Shown: in pieces, positions 11,606 to 24,300 of the stretch | Numbering within the stretch: position 1 is the stretch's first letter | Layout: each line of letters opens with the position of its first letter | Assembly: GCF_902167145.1 (NCBI RefSeq) | Contig: NC_050097.1 | Coordinates: forward strand, 39,602,095 to 39,666,094 | Length of the DNA stretch: 64,000 nt | Origin: Zea mays | Lineage: Eukaryota > Streptophyta > Magnoliopsida > Poales > Poaceae | Direction of reading: 5' to 3' | Notes under the pieces: model-generated | The model's input: the letters and a program-made list of their open reading frames with translations, nothing else | Databases searched by the model: none | What the model was told of the DNA's origin: nothing | Translations under genes and position numbers: made by a program

Positions 11606-12851
11606 TGAGAGCACCTAGAGGGGGGTGAATAGGTGATCCTGTGAAAACTTAAAACTTAATCCACAAAACTTGATTAGAGTTAGCACAGTTAAGCCAGGTG
11701 GCTAGAGAGGAGAACTTGCACAACATGATAACCACAGAGAAATCAACACAGAGATGGCACAGTGGTTTATTCTGTGGTTTGGCAAGTACCAAACTTGCCT
11801 ACTCCACGTTGTGGCGTCCCGACAGACGAGGGTTGCAATCAACCCCTCTCAAGCGGTCCAAAGACCCACTTGAATACCACGGTGTTTTGCTTTGCTTTTC
11901 AATATCCCGTTTGCGAGGAATCTCCACAACTTGGAGTCTCTCGCCCTTACAAAGATGTTCACAAAGAAGCACGGAGTAAGGGAGGGATGAGCAACTCACA
12001 CAAGACACAAAGATCACAGCAAATATGCACACGCAAAAGACCCAGACTTGAGCTCAAGAGACTATCACGAGTTTCACACTAGAACAGAGCTCAAATCACT
12101 AGGAATGTCGAACAAGTGCGCAAGAATGAGGTGTGAGTGATCAACAATGCTCAAAGGATGTTTGGTGTACTCCTCCATGCGCCTAGGGGTCCCTTTTATA
12201 GCCCAAGGCAGCTAGGAGCCGTTGAGAGCAATTTGGGAAGGCAATTCTTGTCTTCTGTCGCCTGGTGCACCGGACAGTCCGATGCACCACTGGACACTGT
12301 CCGGTGCGGATTTCCTTCCTTATTTGGCGAAGCCGACCGTTGGCAGCCTTGGAGCCGTTGGCGCATCGGACACTGTCCGGTGCACACCGGACAGTCCGGT
12401 GCCCCCTCCCGACCATTGGCTCGGCCACGTGTCTCGCGTAGATCGCGCAGCCGACCGTTGGCCCGGCCGACCGTTGGCTCACCGGACAGTCCGGTGCACA
12501 CCGGACAGTCCGGTGAATTATAGCCGTACGCCGTTAAATTCTTCCCGAGAGCGGCCAGTTCGCTTGAGCCAGCCTGGCGCACCGGACACTGTCCGGTGCA
12601 CCACCGGACAGTCCGGTGCTCCCAGACTGAGCAGAGTCTTGGCTGCTCGAGCCAAGGCATTTCCAATTGTTCTTTTCCTGTTTCCAGCACTTAGACACAA
12701 TACATTAGTCTCTAAAACAATGTACTAAGTCTGAGAAACATACCTTTTTACTTGATTTGTACTTTGTCCACCATTTGACACTTAGGCACTTGTGTTGGAC
12801 ACTAAATCACCAAAACACTTAGAAATGGCCCAAGAGCACATTTCCCTTTCA
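11606..12851 (-). repeat. 5' LTR of element C
   Basis: 1246 bases, the same family as 3971-5172. It is longer because the palindrome array (12265-12620) has two additional CACCGGAC-type units. TATAAAAG is at 12193-12200, minus strand. Confidence 0.92.
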
Positions 12852-13985
12852 ATCTTTTAGTGCATCCTCTACCATGTATGGCTCAATAGAGGACACAAGA
12901 ATAATGTTCACAAAAATGAGCAACTCTAGATCGAGTGGTTACCCCATTGTGGATGTCATCAAGTACGGAGTTAACGGGGTGATCTCTTTGAATTGCTTGG
13001 TGGACTCTTGGGTGCGGTGGTCTTTGGTCCTGAATCTCTTGATCATCTTTCTTATCTTGATCATCTTCATCTCCCCCTTATCAATGTCCTCCTCTTGAGG
13101 TGGCTCATCGTCTTGATCTTGATTCTCTTCTTCTTGAGCCATTTCCTCATCTTGTGTTGGTGGAGATGCTTGTATGGAAGATGACGGTTGATCTTATGCT
13201 TATGGAGGCTCTTCAGATTCCTTTGGACACACATTCCCAATGGACATGTTCCTTAGCGCGACGCATGGAGCTTCTTCATCATCTAATTCATCAAGATCAA
13301 CTTGCTCCACTTGGGAGCCGTTAGTCTCATCAAACACAATGTCACAAGAAACTTCAACCAATCCAGTGGACTAGTTGAAGACTCTATATGCCCTTGTGTT
13401 TGAGTCATAACCAAGTAAAAAGTCTTCTACTGCTTTAGGAGCAAATTTTAAATTTCTACCTCTTTTAATAAGAATAAAGCATTTGCTCTCGAAAACTCTA
13501 AAAATAAGAAACATTGATCTTTTTACCAGTGAGGAGTTCATACGATGTTTTCATGAGGATTCGGTGAAGATATAGTCGGTTGATGGAGTAGCAGGCGGTG
13601 TTAATCGCCTCCGCCCAAAACCGATCCGGTGTCTTGTACTCATCAAGCATGGTCCTTGCCATATCCAAGAGAGTTATATTCTTTCTCTCTACAACACTCC
13701 ATTAAAAGTTATTGAATCATCACTTCTTCTAAAGACAGTAGCACCAATATCAGTAAATAGACAATTGTAGCCCATTTTACACAATTGAGAAAAAGAAAGC
13801 AAGTTGTAATCTAAAGAATATACAAGAAAAACATTTGAAATGGAATGGTTAAGAGATATAGAAATTTTACCCAAACTTTTGACCAAACCTTGATTTCCAT
13901 CCCCGAATGTGATTGCTCTTTAGGGATAATCGTTTTTCTCATATGAGGATAACATCCTTTTCTCCCCTGTCATGTGGTTTGTGCA
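12852..13985 (-). pseudogene. Element D pol fragments (integrase C-part and protease start)
   Basis: The minus strand matches the linker between integrase and RT in elements A and C (acidic stretch, S/T/Q-rich), then the integrase C-terminal part near 13380-13690. At about 13700 the sequence jumps to the region after protease (ITFNGVL...VFRRSDDS) and runs to the protease start near 13985. The integrase catalytic core is therefore deleted. Many stops and frameshifts are present. Confidence 0.8.
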
Positions 13986-14003
13986 CCAGATTCTGATAAA
14001 AAT

Positions 14004-14178
14004 TGAAAATCGCCTAGACGGGGGGTGAATAGGCGAACCCTAAAATTTACAATCTTAAACATGCACTTCGATCAGGGTTAGGGTTAGAAATAAATTAGAG
14101 TGCGGAAGAATGTTTTCCTTGCTATAAGTTGCACAATTAATGCGGATAACTTTGGGAGCAAACTCAAATCAATATTAG
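14004..14178 (-). repeat. Element D 5' LTR, left part
   Basis: Begins TGAAAATCGCCTAGAC with the typical C/G-run edge. It is cut by element A at the duplication ATTAG (14174-14178). The preceding ATTCTGATAAAAAT is a mutated PBS complement. It continues at 49917. Confidence 0.8.
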
Positions 14179-15368
14179 TGAAAGGGAAATAGGGTCAAAC
14201 CTTTTCCCAAATGATTTTGGTGGTTGAATTGCCCAACACAAATAATTAGACTAACTAGTTTGCTCTAGATTATAAGTTCTACAGGTGCCAAAGGTTCAAC
14301 ACAAACCAATACAAAGTCCAAGAAAGGGTTCAAATAAAAAGGAGCAAAAGAAATCAAAGGCAGCCCTGGTCTGGCTGTCCGGTGCACCAGGGTGGATCAA
14401 CTCCAACTTGCTAGCTTCGGGTTTTTGGGGAGCCACTCCGCTATAATTCACCGGACTGTCCGGTGTAGCACCGGACTGTCCGGTATGCCATGCGGAGCAA
14501 CGGCTAACTGCGCCAACGGTCGTCTACAAAAGCTACAGGAACAGTGAACAGTGCGCGGATGCGCGCGTAGAGTCAGAGCAGGCGCCAGAAGGCGCACCGG
14601 ACAGTGAACAGGACCCGTCCGGTGCACCACCGGACTGTCCGGTGGCCCCACATGTCAGAGCTCCAGCGGTCGAACCCTAACGGTTGGGTGACGTGGCTGG
14701 CGCACCGGACAGTGTCCGGTGGCGCACCGGACTGTCTGGTGCACCCGTCGACTGCAGCCTTCCCCAATGGCCACTTTGGTGGTTGGGGCTATAAATACCC
14801 CCCAACCACCACACTTCAAGGCATCCAAGTTTTCAGCCAACTCATTCAATACAAGAGCTAGTGCATTCAATACAAGACACAAATAGAGTGAATCAAAATC
14901 TCTCCAAGTCCCAATTCCACTCAAAGCAATAGTGACTAGAAGAGAGAGTTTTGTCGTGTTCTTTGAGCTCTTGCGCTTGGATCGCTTTTCTTCTTCCCAA
15001 TTATTGTTCTCAACATCTTTGTAATCAAAGCAAGATACACCAATTATGTGGTGGTCCTTGTGGGGACTAAGTGTCCCAATTGATTGAGGAGAAAAGCTCA
15101 CTCGGTCTAAGTGACCGTTTGAGAGAGGGAAAGGGTTGAAAGAGACCCGGTCTTTGTGACCACCTCAACGGGGAGTAGGTTTGCAAGAACCGAACCTCGG
15201 TAAAACAAATCACCGTGTCTCACTCTTCATTTGCTTGTGATTTGTTTTCGCCCTCTCTTTCGGACTTAACTTTATTTCTAACGCTAACCCCGGCTTGTAG
15301 TTGTGCTTAAAGTTTATAAATTTCATATTTGCCTATTCACCCCCCCCCCCCCCTCTAGGTGACTTTCA
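14179..15368 (+). repeat. 5' LTR of element A
   Basis: 1190 bases, TGAAAGGGAAAT ... GCGACTTTCA-type ends (here GTGACTTTCA), with a C run at 15344-15358. Palindromes of the CACCGGAC type lie between 14370 and 14740. TATAAATA is at 14790-14797. Confidence 0.92.
14790..14797 (+). promoter_or_regulatory. LTR TATA box, element A
   Basis: TATAAATA following the palindrome array, repeated at 49312-49319 in the 3' LTR. The same relative position is seen in solo LTR J (57336-57343). Confidence 0.65.
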
Positions 15369-15370
15369 AT

Positions 15371-15382
15371 TGGTATCAGAGC
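15371..15382 (+). other. Primer-binding site of element A
   Basis: TGGTATCAGAGC two bases after the 5' LTR, complementary to initiator methionine tRNA. Confidence 0.9.
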
Positions 15383-15443
15383 CCGGTACTTCATTAGAGT
15401 CTAACCGCTCGAAGTGATATCGGGACCTCACGCCAAGAAGGAG

Positions 15444-15814
15444 ATGGTGACCGACGAGAAGCCCGCCACAAGCCACGGGAAGGCTCCATCCGGAGAGTCC
15501 GGCAACAAGAAGAGGGAGGAATCACCTCCCCACGTCAAGTCGCACCGGAGTGGCGACAAGAAGAAGAGAATGAAGAAAGTGGTCTACTACGAGCCTGATT
15601 CTTCGTCGCCTTCCACCTCCGGCTCCGACACGCCGTCCGTCACTTCTAAGCACCAAGAGCGCAAGAAGCTTAGTAAGATTCCCTTACACTATCCTCGCAT
15701 TTCTAAACGTACTCCATTACTTTTTGTCCCATTAGGCAAACCACCGGTTTTTTACGGTGAAGATTATTGTATGTGGAGTGATAAAATGAGGCACCATCTA
15801 ACCTCACTCCACAC
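15444..15814 (+). pseudogene. gag: Element A Gag, N-terminal part
   Basis: The first ATG of the frame is at 15444 (MVTDEKPATSHGK). A basic, serine-rich N-terminus is followed by the start of the gag core (GKPPVFYGEDYCMWSDKM). The frame is cut at the hAT insertion after CTCCACAC (15807-15814) and resumes at 26485. Confidence 0.85.
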
Positions 15815-16553
15815 TAGGGATGAAAACGAACAGGAATTATATCGTCTCGTCCCGTTCCGTATTCCCATTTAGAACCGTCCGTTTTCGTTTTATCGGGAAA
15901 ATGTGAAAACGGTACGAAAACCGGGATAGGTATATTCGGGAACGGGACCGAAAACGGTTTGAGGTGTTACCCGCCCGTATTTACGGTATCCCATATTCTA
16001 CCGGGAATTTCCCGTTTTATCCCGTGAGCGTCAAAGCCCATGAGCCATGAATTCTTGGCCCATAGCCCAGGTAGGGAATTTCATGTGCATTGTCCGGCTA
16101 TCCCTAAGACCGTAACCCTAACATACCTAATCAACAATAGGAGACGGACAGACTTTGGCTTTGGGTTGGGTGTGCGGCGGGCGGCGGCAGCGGCACCGTG
16201 GCAGTTGGCACTGCGGTCTGCAGACTGCAGCAGCCGGCGGGACTCTGCGTGTCTCCTCCCGTCCTCCGGTTCTCCCTGCGGCGGACAGATCTGCTGCTCG
16301 ATTTCTCCTGTTGTCTCTGTGGCGGATGGCACATCGGCAAGCCAGGCAGCTAGCTCGTCAGCTCTAAATCAGGTATATTGCCAATACGATGTGTGTGCAG
16401 CGGCTTGCTTCTGCCACCTTCAAACAAAGATATGAATGCAAACCAACATGTCAACCCAACGGAACCATTAGCTAAAAAGAAGAATGCTGCACTTGAGAGT
16501 TTCTTGTATGATGATGTTGGGCCTGGTACAAATGATTTAAATGAATTGGACAA

Positions 16554-17138
16554 TGTTGGGGACTTGTTCTCAAATGCTATGAATTAAGAACAAGGCAACA
16601 TAAAATGTTAAATGTTAATGTCCTTCGCCCAACGAAGCATTATTCCCTTGAGGATTAATGGATCTTGGACAAAGGTTGATGACAATACGATTACGAAGGT
16701 TAAATCTTCGTAATTGAATTTTAATAGATTGTATAAGATAACATAAAATATAGAGTATCAAAGGTAAATGAATCATAAACGCCCCATATTATATTTACTC
16801 AGTATATTTAATCATTGAATACAATTATACCTCTGCCTTGGCAAAGATTGATTCCCGAATGATGCGATTGCAAATACAGGAATGCGTGAACAGTAAAGGA
16901 ATACTGTTCACTATTTATAGGCACAGGACACAGCCTGTGGGGAATTACAATTATGCCCCCTTATAAGGGATTACAACAGTGACCCAAACATTTATGGACT
17001 AAAAGGTCATTCTACTTTTAAGTCGGTTTGTAATTCCGAAGCTTCATGAAGAAGATCCTTCGGTCATCTCATGCGGACAGCTTCAGCCGAAGCTGCTTCT
17101 TCCTACAAGACCTTCGGCGACGAAGCATAGTCCCAACA
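16554..17138 (-). repeat. 3' LTR of element H
   Basis: 585 bases, + strand TGTTGGGGACTTG ... TAGTCCCAACA. TATTTATA at 16912-16919 is TATAAATA in element sense. The adjacent GTAGCCCCTTTCGC at 17139 is the complement of the polypurine tract. Confidence 0.95.
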
Positions 17139-17153
17139 GTAGCCCCTTTCGCG
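17139..17153 (-). other. Polypurine tract of element H
   Basis: Minus strand GCGAAAGGGGCTAC immediately before the 3' LTR, the plus-strand primer position. A similar GAGGGGCTAC precedes the 3' LTR of element I. Confidence 0.7.
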
Positions 17154-17396
17154 GTGCTAGATCGTTTTTCGTAACGAGCTTGATCCGTGAAAAAAGTCTC
17201 TTAAGCTTCGGGAAGCCGAAGGTCCAAAAAACACCTTCCCTGAGCTCGTTGTCGAGAAACGATTCAATTTCCGAGCGCGTAGCGGTCCCACCTTGCAGAG
17301 CTACTGTTTGATCTCTGCGGTCCACCGCGCAGCGAGTGCAAGCGGCTGTCCGCCTGGTGTAAAAATCCTGGCGATTCACCTTCTTACCTGCATCAC

Positions 17397-17404
17397 TATA
17401 TAAA
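17397..17404 (+). promoter_or_regulatory. TATA box of antisense gene in element H
   Basis: TATATAAA in the context CTATATAAACAGACG, 186 bases before ATG 17590. The flanking leader is nearly identical to that of element G (GTAGGTGTGAAGTTACC), indicating a conserved internal promoter facing the LTR-driven genes. Confidence 0.7.
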
Positions 17405-17589
17405 CAGACGAGTAGGTGTGAAGTTACCACAGCATTCATTGCTATTTGCACTGTTTTGCTGCCAAAATTTTTAACCATAGCCGAAGCTTGACTCTCAGAA
17501 TCAGACGAAGCTCCAGTTTGAAGCATACTTCGTCAGAAGAAAAAGCTTCGGAAGAAAAAGCATTTAGTTCCCAAAAAATTCAGAGTTAA

Positions 17590-20490
17590 ATGGCTAGAGT
17601 GCGTTCTACCGCTAGGGTTGAGCGTGAGGGAGGCGAAGCTGAAGGATCGGAGACTGTTCCCATCTCCGAAGCGATGCAACGATCCGGACTGGTAACCCCG
17701 GAAGAAATCCCCACTGCTGAGACAGAACAGGGGACTGCCGAAGCGGAAGAAGGAAACATTGAGGAAACCGATTCCGAAGATGATTATCGTATTGCCATGC
17801 CAAGTAAGCCCAGCCACTTGGACTTCGGAAAGTCGACTGTTTCGAAGGCTGATCTCTCCAAGATGGTGAAGTCGGGTTATTTCAGTGAAAGTCAGAAGAA
17901 GCTACTACGCTTCGGGGGGGAAGAAACTACCCCGAAGCCAGAGAAGGATGAAATAGTCATTTTCAAGAGCTTTCTAAAGGCTGGGTTGAGATTCCCCCTG
18001 CATGGGATTATTGCAGATGTATTGAAGAGGTTTGGGATCTACTTTCATCAGCTGACTCCTAACGCTATCATTAGGCTTAGCGTCTATATCTGGGCCCTCC
18101 GAAGCCAGGCGATGGAGCCGTTTGCCGACAGCTTTTGTCGAGTTCATGAGCTGCATTATCAGACGAAGGCTAGAAAAGATGGATTGCATGATAACTTTGG
18201 TTGCTATAATTTTGCCTATCGGAAAACCACAAAGTTTCCTGTCATCAGCTATCGAAGCAAGTGGTCGGCAGGCTGGAAATCGGAATGGTTCTACGTCAAG
18301 GTTGATGACGACAAGGAGAAGCTTGTGCAGAGTCCGCTTGAACTAACCTTCGGAGAAACCCGACCTCATTGCAACATGACACCAGAAGGTCTAACCCAAA
18401 AAGCGTTGGCTGAGTTTAAAATTATTTCAGAGCATATCAGCACAAGAGACCTGGTTCAAGAGTTTTTGGCTTTCAGGGTTTTTCCTACCTTAAAAGAATG
18501 GGAAATGCCGAAGTTAGAGGGGGAGAAGAAAGAAGGGGAACTTGTGCGGTTATCTTACTATTACAAGTTTAAGAAATATTTTAAAACACCTTGCCAAGAG
18601 TGGCTGGACACAATTGAAATGATGTGCAATGAAATACTCGGTAATTACTCCAAAAAAGAGGATCAGTTGATGACTGCGGCCTTCGGTACCCGTCCGAAGC
18701 GAAGACTGAATCGAGTGCTGGACGCCCTGGGTTTTGAATACCCTGACTACGAAAATCTGAATAAAGGTGTCGAAGGCCGGAAAAGGAAAAGGGTAGCCGA
18801 AGCTTTAAATGAAGATGAGAAAGAACCACCAAAAAAGAAGAATATTCCGAAGAAGAGGAAAGTATCATCTCCGAAGCAAAAAGTATCCGACGAAGAGGAG
18901 ACTCCCGCATCACGCTCTGCCACTGACGTGGAAGAGATTTTGAAGGTAATGACTGAATCCCTGCCTGCGAAGCTAAGTCCATTGGGGCCTCAACTGACAA
19001 AGTTTTTTCAGAAGGAAAAGGAGCCCGAAAAAACGAAGAAAACAACTAAAACAAAGAGACAAAGAATCATCGCAGTGACAGAAGTCATTGACAAGACACC
19101 ACCGAGAGCTTCAGCTCAGAAGATACCAGCGGCTGAGGAAATAACAAATGTTGAAGTCACACCTTCGGAGGTCGCGGCTACCGAAGCTACCTCAACTGAA
19201 GATTTGAATTTGGCAAGCACAATCGAACACATCGACAAAATCCTGCTAAACATGGCCACAGAAGAAGCCACTACTGCCGCCGAAGAGGCCATGGCCGCAG
19301 TGTCTGAGAAAGAAAAGGAAATTGCTGACAAAGCTTCAGAGGACGAAGCCTTCATGTTTCAAAATTTAGTTGGACAAGAATTGTCAAAAACCGAAATAGA
19401 AGAGCTTAAAGAATATGCGAAATCTTGCGGATATAAACCAGGAGCACTCCTCTTCGGGGGTATTGACGATGAAAAATTAGACTGTATCCGGGATCAAACT
19501 GGAGCTAAGGTTATCGGTACTCTATCAAAGAGTATCGGTTTTCCGAAGCTGGAAACGGACATTAGCCGCTACCGACGACAACATATCGTTGGTAGTTTAT
19601 TTTATTCCAATTTCAAGGTGAACTACTTTTCCCTTGACTTTTATTGTTTTTAATAATGAAGACATGTCTAACGAAGGTTGTTTTCGTGCAGAGTATGCTG
19701 TTGAGCAAGGCTTTGAAAATGCAACAAGATCTGGAAGACAAAAAACACGAGGTTATAATTGAAAATTTAGAGAGCAAAATAAAAGAGCAATTAGCCACTA
19801 TTGAAAAGAAAAACTTCGAGCTTCAGACAACTGAAAGCTTATTGGCAGAAGCCGAAGCTAAAGTAGCAGAATTGAATACGAAGCTTCTCTGCCAATCTGA
19901 ACAGTTTGAAAAAGAAAGGCAAGAACTTAATACGAAACTTGAAGCCGAAGTCCAACAAAATTCAGATTTGAAAAAATTATTGGCAAGCCTTCAAGACAAA
20001 TGTTTAGAGTTTAGCAATAAATGTATTCAACGACTGAGAAAAATCTTCCACTCAGTCGGGGCCAGCAGTGGGAAGTTCACCCCGTCAACTGAAGATTTAC
20101 CAAAGACCTTCGAACATATTGAGGGTGAAATTGATGAGCTTGACGAAGTTATAGCCGGGCACGGTGACTTCTGTGCCTGGGTAGCTTCTCGGGGCACTGC
20201 TGCAGCTTTTCTGAAAGCTGGCTGCGACCATGGAAAAATTGTTAATAGGCCCAATTTCACTCTATCACCATCAATCTTAGATGATATTCCAGACCTCGCC
20301 CGAAGCATTTCTAATAGATTCGTAAAGATGATATGGACAAAAGGCGGGCGAGAAAAGGCTGGAGACGAAGCTCGGAGTCATCTTGAACCAGTAAGAAATC
20401 ATACCTTGTGCTTACCTTTTCCTTCAAGCTTGGTTTTGACCCACAACAACTTAATTCATATAGGATGACAAAGCCGAGACCGATGCTTAA
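17590..20490 (+). CDS. Antisense accessory gene of element H, three exons, Transposase_28-like plus coiled coil
   Basis: Exons I infer: 17590-19617, 19692-20390, 20464-20490, giving about 917 residues. Introns 19618-19691 and 20391-20463 begin GT and end AG and keep the frame at both joints. Residues 1-75 are acidic; SKPSHLDFGKSTVSKA follows. Residues about 130-330 carry the 'putative gypsy type transposon' core (RFPLHGIIADVLK, LTPNAIIRLSVYIWALR). Residues about 395-520 are lysine-rich (nuclear-signal-like), and residues near 615 read GALLFGGIDD. Exon 2 starts with a long heptad-like coiled coil. The gene lies on the strand opposite pol, converges with it, and has its own TATA box. Antisense genes in this place are known from Grande ('gene 23') and RIRE2; their function is unknown. 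No break is seen. Confidence 0.78.
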
Positions 20491-21368
20491 AGAGTATGAC
20501 ACCGAAGCTGAGGCCTCATGAAGATCAGTAGGAGTAGACTGTAGACAAACTCAAGAAACTTTTGAAATAACTTTTGTAAATATGACTAAACTGTTCTTAA
20601 TGAATTCTGTTCATACCTTGTAATATGCTCTTACCCTTCCATTAATGTATGAGGGACGCTTTGATGTGGACGAAATTATCTTTTTGAGCCGAAGGCGAAA
20701 AAACACCTTCCCTTCTTTTCATACACAACGAAGTATAAAAAACAACTTTTCCTTTTTTCCGAAGCTCTTCTTTTCGTGCACGACGAAGTACAAAAGACAG
20801 TGTTTTTTTCCTTTTTGCCAAAGCAACCACTTATGTTATGATGATGATTATCCTACATATGCCTGGATGAATGTTTATGAATGCAAATGTTATGATGTAA
20901 TGTGATGTGCAAATGAATGTCCAAACACATATCCGAAGCCATAATCACAACTGTTATTTCCTTAGTAACAATCACATATCAGCGCTGACTTTTCGCTGTA
21001 AGCCTCCCTTAGGAGCTTCTTCGCCTTTTACTTCAGCGGAATCAGCGTTGACTTTTCGCTGTAAGCTCTGCATTCCCTTAGGAACGTCTTTGGAGCTTCT
21101 TCGCCTTTTACTTTCGGCGGAATCAGCGTTTATTTTTCGCTGTAAGCTCTGCATTCCCTTAGGAACGACTTTGGAGTTTCTTCCCTGTTTCTTTCTGGCA
21201 CTCGATGGTGCGTTCTCAGCTTTTACATTTACATCTTTGGGGGATTTTGCTCCTATAGAGCTAAAAAAGGAAATTACATGTGATGGCCCCATTAAAAACC
21301 TTTCTCCCCCTTCAGAAAGGAAAAGGGTGCCATGAAAGAAAAAATAAAATATAAAAAATTACATCAAG
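20491..21368. repeat. Spacer between convergent genes of element H with tandem repeats
   Basis: There is no gene. From about 20975 to 21190 there are three imperfect copies of a unit containing TCAGCGTTGACTTTTCGCTG, TAAGC, CCCTTAGGA and CTTCTTCGCCTTTTACTT. The same unit, inverted relative to the window and thus in the same sense relative to the element, occurs in element I at 38400-38635. The block sits exactly where the pol transcript and the antisense transcript would converge. Confidence 0.75.
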
Positions 21369-24300
21369 TTATACATAATATCGCCGAAGCTCATCCGCAT
21401 TCCAAGATCTAGGAATGTCGTTGTCGTCCATATCCTTCAATCTGTATGAACCGGGTCTTGACGAAGATACTACCAAAAAAGGTCCCTCCCATTTCAACTG
21501 CAACTTGCCCACTGTATCTGGGTTAGCCACTCTCCGAAGCACCAAATGTCCTGGCTCAATATTCTTTAGCTGAACCTTTCTATCACGCCATTTGATTGTT
21601 TCAGCTTGATATTTATTGATGTTCTCCACAGCTTGAAGCCTGATCCCTTCTATAGCATCTTTTTCCACAGAATGATCAGCTTCAGGATCTGATTCTGCCG
21701 AAGCTACTACTCTTATTGACCCAGTTTTAGCTTCTTCCGGGGTAATTGCTTCGTCACCAAACAATAATTTGAATGGAGTAAAGCCTGTTGACCTTGATGT
21801 TGTTGTGTTGTGGCTCCATACCACTTTGATTAATTGATCTGGCCACTTTCCCCTGGGTTGATTGAAGATTAACTTCATTATTCCTGTCATTATGATGTCA
21901 TTGGCTCTTTCAACGAGTCCATTTGACTCCGGATGCCTGACTGATGCAAAATGGATCTTCGTGCCAATTTGATCACAGAATTCTCTGAAAGCTTCGGAGT
22001 CGAACTGTGTTCCATTATCTACAGTGATGGCCTTTGGTACTCCGAAGTGACAAACTATATTCTGCCAGAAAAACTTTTGAATGGTGGCCGAAGTTATTGT
22101 GGCTAAAGGCTCTGCCTCAATCCATTTAGAAAAATATTCCACGGCCACTACAACATATCTTAAGTTTCCTTGGGCCGGTGGTAACGGACCTAACAAGTCA
22201 AGGCCCCACCTTTGTAATGGCCAGATGGGTTGTATCAGCTGAGTTAAGGACGAAGGTTGTTTTTGATCTCTTGCACATTTCTGACAACCTTCGCACTTTT
22301 GAACTAATTCCGCTGCATCCGAAGTCGCCTTCGGCCAATAAAACCCTTGACGGAAAACCTTTCCAAGTAACGGCCTAGATCCAATGTGAGATCCACACAG
22401 GCCTGCATGTATTTCTTTCATCAATTCTATGCCTTCGGCTCTAGATAAACACTTGAGTAATGGAGCACAAACTCCATGCTTGTACAACTCCCCTTCTATC
22501 ATAACATATGGACGAGCTCTTGCCTCTATCCTCCTGTTGTAAGTTTCGTCATCTGAAAAGAAATTACCCTGAAGGTAAGAGATAATCTCAGTTCTCCAGT
22601 CTTCACTATAAACAGGAGATATATTGAGGACTGCTCTTTCAAGAAGTTCCACTGAGGGTGCTTTTATTGTTTCGAAGAACACATCCGAAGGTAAGGGCAG
22701 CCCCTGTGCTGCTGACTTAGCTAGCAAATCAGCATGCTCATTTTGTCCTCGAGGGATATTTTTGACAGAAAATCCTTCGAAGGAAGCTTCAATCCTTCGG
22801 ACCGTGTCTAGATATTTTTCAAGCTTCGGATCTTTAGCCTTACAACTCTTGTCGATATGACCCGAAACAACCTGGGAATCAGTTTTAAGAATGGCCCTTC
22901 TGATTCCCATTGCTTTTAACTTTCGAAGGCCCAAAAGCAGGGCTTCGTACTCAGTAATATTGTTAGTACAACTAAAATCGAGTCTTGCTGCATAACAAGT
23001 TTTAACTTTGGATGGTGAGACCAACACAGCGGCTGCTCCTGCTCCGAAGGTTCCCCAAGACCCATCGCAAAACACTGTCCATACTTCGGCATCTTTATTT
23101 GTTTCTTCATCCTGAGCCCCTGGCGTCCAGTCAGCAATGAAATCTGCCAACGCTTGAGACTGGATCGAAGATCTATGCACATAATCAATGCAAAATTCAT
23201 TGAGCTCTGCAGCCCATTTTCCAATTCGTCCAGTAGCTTCTTTATTTCTCATTATATCTTTCAACGGTTGTGAAGAAGGAACAACAATATTGTATGCTTG
23301 AAAGTAATGCCGAAGCTTCCTAGATGCCATCAAAACAGCATATAACACCTTCTCCAATTCTGTATAGTTTTTCTTTGATATACTAAGAACTTCAGATACA
23401 AAATACACTGGGACCTGCTTCTTGACTTCGCCATCAAGCTTCTCCTGGACAAGTGCTGCACTTACCGCTGAATGCGAAGCTGCCACATATAATAACAAAG
23501 GAGCCCCTGGCGTTGGTGGAGTTAATGTTGTTAAATCTATCAAATACTGCTTCAGTTCCTCGAAGGCTTTTTGTTGGCTTGGTCCCCATTGAAAGACTTC
23601 GGCTGATTTCAGCACTTCGAAGAATGGTAAATTTCTCTCTGCTGATCTGGATATGAATCTATTGAGAGATGCCAGCCTCCCTGTCAATCTTTGGGCCCCC
23701 TTTTTTGTAGTTGGTGGCTCCATTCAAAGTATAGCTTCAATTTTACTTGGATTAGCTTCAATTCCCTTTGTTGAAACCAAGCATCCAAGAAATTTCCCCT
23801 TCTTTACTCCGAAGACACATTTTTCTGGATTCAACTTTAGACCAGCTTGTCTAAAACTGGTGAAGGTCTCCTGCAAATCAGCAATGTGATTTTCCTGTTT
23901 CGTGCTTTTTACAATGATATCATCAACATAAGTTAACACATTTCTGCCTATCTGAGACTGGAGAACCTTCGCAGTCATTCTACTGAAACTTCCTCCAGCG
24001 TTCTTGAGCCCCTCAGGCATCCGAAGGTAACAATATGTTCCACTAGGGGTTATGAAACTGGTCTTTGGCCCATCCTCTCTCTTCATCCAAATTTGATGAT
24101 AGCCTGAATAACAATCGAGAAGACTCATAAGCTCTGACGAAGCTGCTGCATCAACTAAGGAGTCTATCCTTGGCAATGGGAATTCGTCCTTCGGACAGGC
24201 CTTGTTGAGATCCGTAAAATCGATACACATTCGCCATTTGCCATTGGCCTTTTTTACCATAACAGTGTTAGCTAGCCATTCTGGGTACTTTACTTCTCTG

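Larger units (their letters stand above)
3971..12851 (-). mobile_element. Sirevirus (Opie/Ji-type Copia) element C, full length
   Basis: A complete minus-strand element: 5' LTR 11606-12851, tRNA-iMet-type PBS 11592-11603, gag, pol (protease, integrase, RT, RNase H in Copia order), multi-polypurine-tract tail and 3' LTR 3971-5172. It is flanked by the five-base duplication ATCTT at 3966-3970 and 12852-12856. Total 8881 bases. The LTRs differ by roughly 2 percent in point changes by eye, mostly C/T and G/A, plus two indels of about 22 bases in the palindrome array. Gag has one stop; pol has one frameshift and one stop, so it is not autonomous now. Confidence 0.93.
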
